A DNA stretch of 38,666 nt from Ichthyophonus hoferi. Its lineage: Eukaryota > Opisthokonta > Ichthyosporea > Ichthyophonida > Ichthyophonidae. The stretch is from the NCBI GenBank assembly GCA_002751075.1, contig NAOQ01000026.1, positions 232,935 to 271,600 of the forward strand, written 5' to 3'. Positions 34,435-38,666 of this stretch are shown here, one piece after another. The notes beneath the pieces are model-generated. The model ran no database searches. It saw only the letters and a list, made by a program, of their open reading frames with translations, and was not told the origin of the DNA. Position 1 is the stretch's first letter; the number at the start of each line of letters is the position of its first letter. The position numbers were made by a program, and so were the translations under genes.

Positions 34435-37400
34435 GAGTAAAATTATTACTATTGATATTAGTATTCTTAGCACTATTATTACTATTACTATTACTATTAT
34501 TCGGTATTAGTATTATTATTATTATTACTATTATTACTATTACTATTACTATTACTATTACTATTACTATTACTATTACTATTACTATTATTATAATAAT
34601 TATATACCTTCGACTAATCCTGGTATATCAGCCACCTTAATCTGTTGATCCAGATTGTCGCGGAATTGTATAACACCCAACTGAGGTCTAAGCGTAGTGA
34701 CTATATAGGATAGTAGAATAGTATAGAGAGATAGTAGAGTCATAGTAGAATAGTATAGAAAAATAGTAGGGTCATAGTAGAATAGTATACAGAGATAGTA
34801 GGGTAATAGTAGAATAGGATCGAGATATAGTAGGGTGATAGTAGAATAGTATAGTAGTATAATCGTATGAGAGCGTACAAATAGAATAGTATAAGAGTAT
34901 AAGAGTATAATACCAGAACAGTATAGTTGTATGATAGTATAATAGTGTAACACAATAGTAGTATAATGGTAGAAGAGTGTATTAGTATATTAGTATACAT
35001 ATGTAAGCCTATCATTTCATGATCCTATTGGTCTGCCTTTCTATAAAATAAATCTGATTGGCTAATACAAATCCATTTATATGCCTACCTACACATTTCT
35101 ATTAATAGATATATGGATAAGAGCATGGTCATTGGTCCGTACATATATAATCTATATATAACCACCAATATATATCAAGGATTATACTCACAAGGATAGT
35201 TGGCTATTTTTGGCGCGGCTTTAGACACGGCAGCCAATAAAGTGGATTTTCCTGCGTTTGGGAAACTGGATAATCACGGGTTAATTGAATTATATATTTG
35301 AATTTTTATATGTTTATATCTTTTATTTTAATTGGTTTAATTTTTTTATTTCATTGATTGTTTTAATGTTTACAAATAAGATGGTTGTATACAAACATAT
35401 ATACACCCCTACCTACCTACACACACCACTTTTAAACCAATATACATCATTCAAACATGTTATAAAAAAAAACTTCAAATAAATTTTATTAAATGTTATA
35501 ACACTTAATAAACGTATGAGCAGCGGAAAAATGAAAAAAATACTAACCCAACCAATCCAACATCAGCAACAGTTTTAATTTCTAAACGCAAGTGTCTCAT
35601 TTGTCCTCTTTTCGCATTAAAACCAGTCAGTTCTGACCCTCCCTCCCCTCCTTTGGCAGCTAGAAAGGTGGCTGATCGATCATTAAGATCTGCCATAGTC
35701 TCATTATCCTCTGTTAAGCGTTAAATTTTAATTTGTTTTAAAAATTGCTTATTTAATAAAGAGACAGGATTAAAATTTAAGACTGGGTATTATGTTAAAC
35801 TGTAACTTAACTGTCTTGAAAGAAGTAAATTTTAGTTGTCCAATAAAGAAACAGAATTAATATTAATAATTGTGCCTGGGAAATCTGCAATGGATAATGT
35901 GTAACTTTACATTTTTAAAGAATTTTCAAATAAGGCTTCATTACTTTTGAATAGAATGTAACAAATCAGATTTTACAGCTCCCAAAAGTGGAGTGACTAT
36001 TACAAGGGTAGACGATAATTGGTTGCAGATAATTTAAATTAATTAGTCCACTGAGCCAATTGGTATTAATAAATTAATAAACAATTAATTGCAATAATAT
36101 ATCTTTGCATTTATTTATTATGGTATCATGTCAGAGAAATAAATTATAAAGAATAGTTACTATTGGGTGATAGTGTTACTATACTAAAGGTTGGAGTAGC
36201 TTTTAAGTTTATTTGTGCTATTATTATATATTATCTCTATTTTTCTCATAGTTGATTGGTTTGGTTATATTAAAAAATATTTTTAAATGAGTACCTTTAT
36301 AATGAATAGATATATAATTCGAATCAATGATCCTGTAAATAAATAAGTACATGGGGCCAATAGAAAAGACAGTCTAATCATCATTCTGTGTACCAATTGT
36401 TAATTGTTAATTATTATTATTATTACTATTTTCACACAAATATTATTAATAGTATATAGAGGCTGTATCAATCTAACACAGATAAGATCAGAATTTAGCA
36501 TTCAATATATATAGTATATTTATACTATGTTGGGTCATTGGCACTTTAAAATTCAAAAAACCTATATTCCCCTTTTATGGGCTATTCCACTGAAATCCCT
36601 CATATCATAGTCTAGGATTGTCTATACAAGCCCTAGCATTTCACCAATCGTGTTATACTAGCTTTAGATAGTTTTAAGTCTGAATTAGAGGACATAGTAT
36701 ATTGGTTAGGGTTTTTAATGAGGGCTTAGTGGTTAAGTTAAATTACATAAATCAATGAAATAATAGTTTTTAATGTGTTAATGTGTTAATTGGCTATTAA
36801 ATAAAGACCACCTCTAGTTGGTTGTTTAGAGGCCAATACTAATGAAAATACATTACAATAAGATATAATACAATATGATATAATATACTACAGCGCAATA
36901 AAATAGAATAAAATGCAGTATAGTACAATACAATACAATATAATACAATAACATTCAATACAATAACATACAATAGAAAACAAAACAAAACAACAACATT
37001 CAATACAATAACATGAAATAGAAAACAAAACAAAACAATAACATTCAATATAATAACATAAAATAGAAAACAAAACAAAACAATAACATTCAATATAATA
37101 ACATTCAATACAATAACATACAATATGAAACAAAACAATACAATAACATTCAATACAATAACATACAATAGAAAACAAAACAATACAATAACATTCAATA
37201 CAATAGCATACAATACAACAACATTCAATACAATAACATACAATACAATAACATACAATACAATAATATACAATACAATATCATACAATACAATGGTACA
37301 AAATGCAATAACATACAATACAATAACATACAATACAATAACATATAATACAATAACACAAAATACAATAACACACAATACAATAACACACAACACAATC

Positions 37401-38553
37401 TACTGTCTCTACCCAGCCTTACCCTAGCTTATCGTACTATACCCTAATCCTACTTACCATTTAATACTAGAGTACCGGTTGGTACTTCTAAAACATAGTC
37501 CTTCCCTGGTCTTCCCTGCTGAAATCTACCTTTTAACGAGTTCTCTCCTTTCAAACCTTCAAAACGGAACGGAGGACTTGGGAACGCTAGTTTAGTTGTA
37601 GCTTTAACAATAACACTAGGTTTAAGAGAGATAGGGAGGAGGAAAGGAATGGGTATAGATGGGTTAGGGAAAGACCTATACATAACATAAATATACACAT
37701 GCATATATATATATATATATATATATACATACATACATACATACATACATACACACACACATACATACTTTCCACCCACTCCACCAGTCCCACCGTAGCT
37801 ACTTCCTCCCATCCCCCCTGACCCTCCCTTCACATAGATTCGGATTGCATCGAGAAATTGACGTTTGGGAATTCGGAATTTCTGATTTGAAAAGATTTTA
37901 TTATTTAATGATATGTAGATTAACTTCATAATGTTCATTATCTCCTTATGTATATGTAGAGATATAGGTATAAAGGCATATATAGTAACTTTATATGGTC
38001 GTTCGTATAGCAAAACGCAGTCAAGGGTGAGCGTATATTGGTTTCATATATATATATATATATATATATAGCTATAGTGTTTGTTGATTGTATGCATAAT
38101 AATATGATAGTATGATAGTATGATAGTATTATAGTATAATAGTATAATAATTTGATAGTATGATAGTATGATAGTATAATAATTTGATAGTGATATTGTA
38201 TGATAATATGGTAATGTAATAATATGATGGTATGATAGCATAACAATATGTATATATGTGTATATATATACAAATATGTAAAAAATCACACACATATATA
38301 TATGCATATACATAAGTATTAATATATTTGTATTATATACATATAAAAATTCATGTGCACTCCTACTATGTATCCCCACCAGTTTCTTCTCCAGCCGTTT
38401 ATCCTCCTGTTCTTCTCTCTCTTTTGTTTGTGCTGTTGTATTCAAATTCTTACCAGCATTCCATAAAACACCTCGTATGCGTTGTGCTACTGTATAATAG
38501 CGAAGTATTTTGGGTAAGATGTATATTTCTTGGCATGATAGTAATAAAGCCAT
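31056..38553 (-). CDS. GTPBP10: Mitochondrial Obg-family GTPase GTPBP10, eleven exons, 384 aa
   Basis: Exons by hand: 38553-38380, 37881-37769, 37615-37458, 35710-35548, 35265-35192, 34700-34608, 34318-34212, 33603-33562, 32654-32568, 32212-32153, 31139-31056. All junctions keep frame; human GTPBP10 is 387 aa. Residues 1-58 are basic with few acids early on, a likely mitochondrial targeting region. The Obg domain (59-200) has the glycine comb GGSGGMGG (77-84) and GGTGGVGG (88-95), then [25 protein letters not shown] sequence. The G domain follows: P-loop GFPNAGKST (203-211), G2 TTLRP (229-233), G3 DIPG (252-255), G4 NKMD (329-332), and G5-like SLGSGEG near 365. The family assists late assembly of the mitochondrial large ribosomal subunit. 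Introns range from about 100 bp to 1.7 kb and are loaded with simple repeats. The last acceptor (CCCAAG) is the least certain junction. Confidence 0.95.
31165..31370. repeat. ATAAT-type pentanucleotide tract, GTPBP10 intron 10
   Basis: Degenerate ATAAT/ATACA repeats just upstream (in gene sense) of the last exon. Confidence 0.8.
32255..32535. repeat. ACAAT pentanucleotide satellite, GTPBP10 intron 9
   Basis: Long AATAC/AATAA repeat between exons 9 and 10. Because five-base units shift frame, all three minus-strand frames stay open with Cys/Ile/Leu/Tyr repeats. These are not genes. Confidence 0.95.
32627..32850 (-). repeat. 112-bp tandem duplication covering the 5' end of GTPBP10 exon 9
   Basis: The unit at 32627-32738 contains the exon 9 acceptor and its first codons. 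The unit at 32739-32850 is a diverged copy, with shared TCCTTATATAG, AATT.AT.AGTTA, ATTAAG and AACTGA. In the second copy the acceptor AG is GG on the sense strand, so it is a dead copy of the exon start. Confidence 0.75.
33660..33960. repeat. Pentanucleotide tract (AGTAT then ATACT), GTPBP10 intron 7
   Basis: The left half reads GTATA/AGTAT and the right half CTATA/ATACT on the plus strand, so the tract is close to self-complementary about 33800 and could fold into a long hairpin. Confidence 0.8.
34036..34200. repeat. (CATAC)17 satellite and degenerate tail, GTPBP10 intron 7
   Basis: Seventeen perfect CATAC units at 34036-34120, then degenerate CCTAT/CCATA units up to the exon 7 donor. Perfection suggests recent expansion. 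Confidence 0.95.
34380..34600. repeat. (ATT)n and (ATTACT)n tract, GTPBP10 intron 6
   Basis: Trinucleotide ATT run at about 34392-34434 and an ACTATT hexanucleotide run at about 34520-34592, ending 8 bp from the exon 6 donor. Confidence 0.9.
34705..34995. repeat. Irregular TATAGTAG/ATAGTA satellite, GTPBP10 intron 5
   Basis: Imperfect longer units (about 40 bp, containing AGTAGAATAGTATA) built from GTATA and ATAGT steps, directly upstream in gene sense of the exon 6 acceptor. Confidence 0.75.
35718..36835. other. Repeat-poor part of GTPBP10 intron 3
   Basis: About 1.1 kb of the longest GTPBP10 intron with no recognised gene. CCAAT-like motifs occur at about 36253, 36534 (both minus) and 36641 (plus). 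Confidence 0.5.
36840..37400. repeat. Pentanucleotide satellite with a 45-bp higher-order unit, GTPBP10 intron 3
   Basis: ACAAT-based array. Units opening CATTCAATA start at 36952, 36997, 37042, 37087, 37102, 37147, 37192 and 37222: mostly 45 bp, with one 15-bp and one 30-bp step. The typical unit combines CAATAACATA, CAATAGAAAA and CAAAACAAAA blocks. The 45-bp period is fifteen codons, which keeps a 185-residue minus-strand frame open by chance. Confidence 0.92.
37700..37772. repeat. (TA)n-(CATA)n-(CA)n microsatellites, GTPBP10 intron 2
   Basis: Compound microsatellite in a short (153 bp) intron, abutting the exon 2 donor. Confidence 0.9.
38045..38260. repeat. (TA)n and TATGATAG satellite, GTPBP10 intron 1
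   Basis: A (TA)n run at about 38047-38072, then TAGTATGA/TAATATGA units at 38095-38250. Confidence 0.85.
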
Positions 38554-38666
38554 ATTTATAATATAAATATTTTAAAAAAGTGCAACAAAACGTAGTTATC
38601 ATACGCATAAATACACTGAATTATTACTATGTATATATAATATACAATATAAGCTATATTGCATTG

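Noticed and set aside
35755-35870. Possible fourth copy of repeat R1 (AATAAAGAGACAGGATT and following)
   Set aside because: Only a short weak resemblance to the R1 3' end; not above what AT-rich sequence gives by chance.
36839-37396. 185-residue Val/Ile/Leu/Cys-rich minus-strand reading frame
   Set aside because: Produced by the 45-bp (15-codon) repeat in an ACAAT array within GTPBP10 intron 3; pure low-complexity translation.
1-38666. tRNA or rRNA genes
   Set aside because: No cloverleaf with recognisable A and B boxes and no rRNA-like conserved stretch was seen on either strand.

Overview
This is an AT-rich, intron-rich nuclear window from a eukaryote, very probably an opisthokont on the animal side (Holozoa). 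The evidence is threefold. The C-terminus of a Qa-SNARE is almost identical to animal syntaxin 18 (ending [11 protein letters not shown]). A mitochondrial Obg GTPase is collinear with animal GTPBP10. A third protein carries a THAP zinc finger, a mainly animal domain. The pentanucleotide-rich introns, the small GPI-type secreted protein and the bacterial-type glutaredoxin 2 would fit a unicellular relative of animals such as an ichthyosporean, but the exact lineage is inference.

Layout from left to right. (1) 363-3108, minus strand: six exons of a GrxB (glutaredoxin 2) family protein, with the CxxC site changed to CLLS and a 62-residue N-terminal extension. Its 3' end probably lies outside the window. 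(2) 3.1-11.4 kb: no convincing gene. It holds old repeats: a direct repeat pair at 4.77-7.63 kb enclosing a sequence with inverted ends, related 20-bp arrays at 8.7, 9.4 and 9.8 kb, and the first copy of a three-copy dispersed repeat. (3) 11490-15734, plus strand: a single-exon gene for a 1414-residue THAP protein with an AT-hook, a coiled coil and a motif resembling the region after the coiled coil in P-element/THAP9 transposases. (4) 16866-22870, minus: syntaxin 18, ten exons, 308 aa, convergent with the THAP gene. (5) 22.9-26.5 kb: no gene recognised. (6) 26594-27082, plus: a small secreted, cysteine-containing, probably GPI-anchored protein with a clear TATA box and CCAAT box. (7) 27.1-31.0 kb: repeats and one weak short ORF behind a TATA box. 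(8) 31056-38553, minus: GTPBP10, eleven exons, 384 aa.

The genes do not form a functional cluster: ER SNARE trafficking, mitochondrial ribosome assembly, redox chemistry, DNA binding and cell surface. The three minus-strand gene models were built by hand from splice junctions. Every junction keeps frame, and the resulting lengths fit the families for STX18 and GTPBP10. The long introns of STX18 and GTPBP10 are filled with pentanucleotide satellites (ACAAT, ATAAT, CATAC, ATACT types), which explain most of the odd Tyr/Ile/Leu-rich reading frames there. A CCAAT-box-like motif, (A/G)CCAAT(C/G), is scattered far more densely than base composition predicts, and it often lies just upstream of 3' splice sites.
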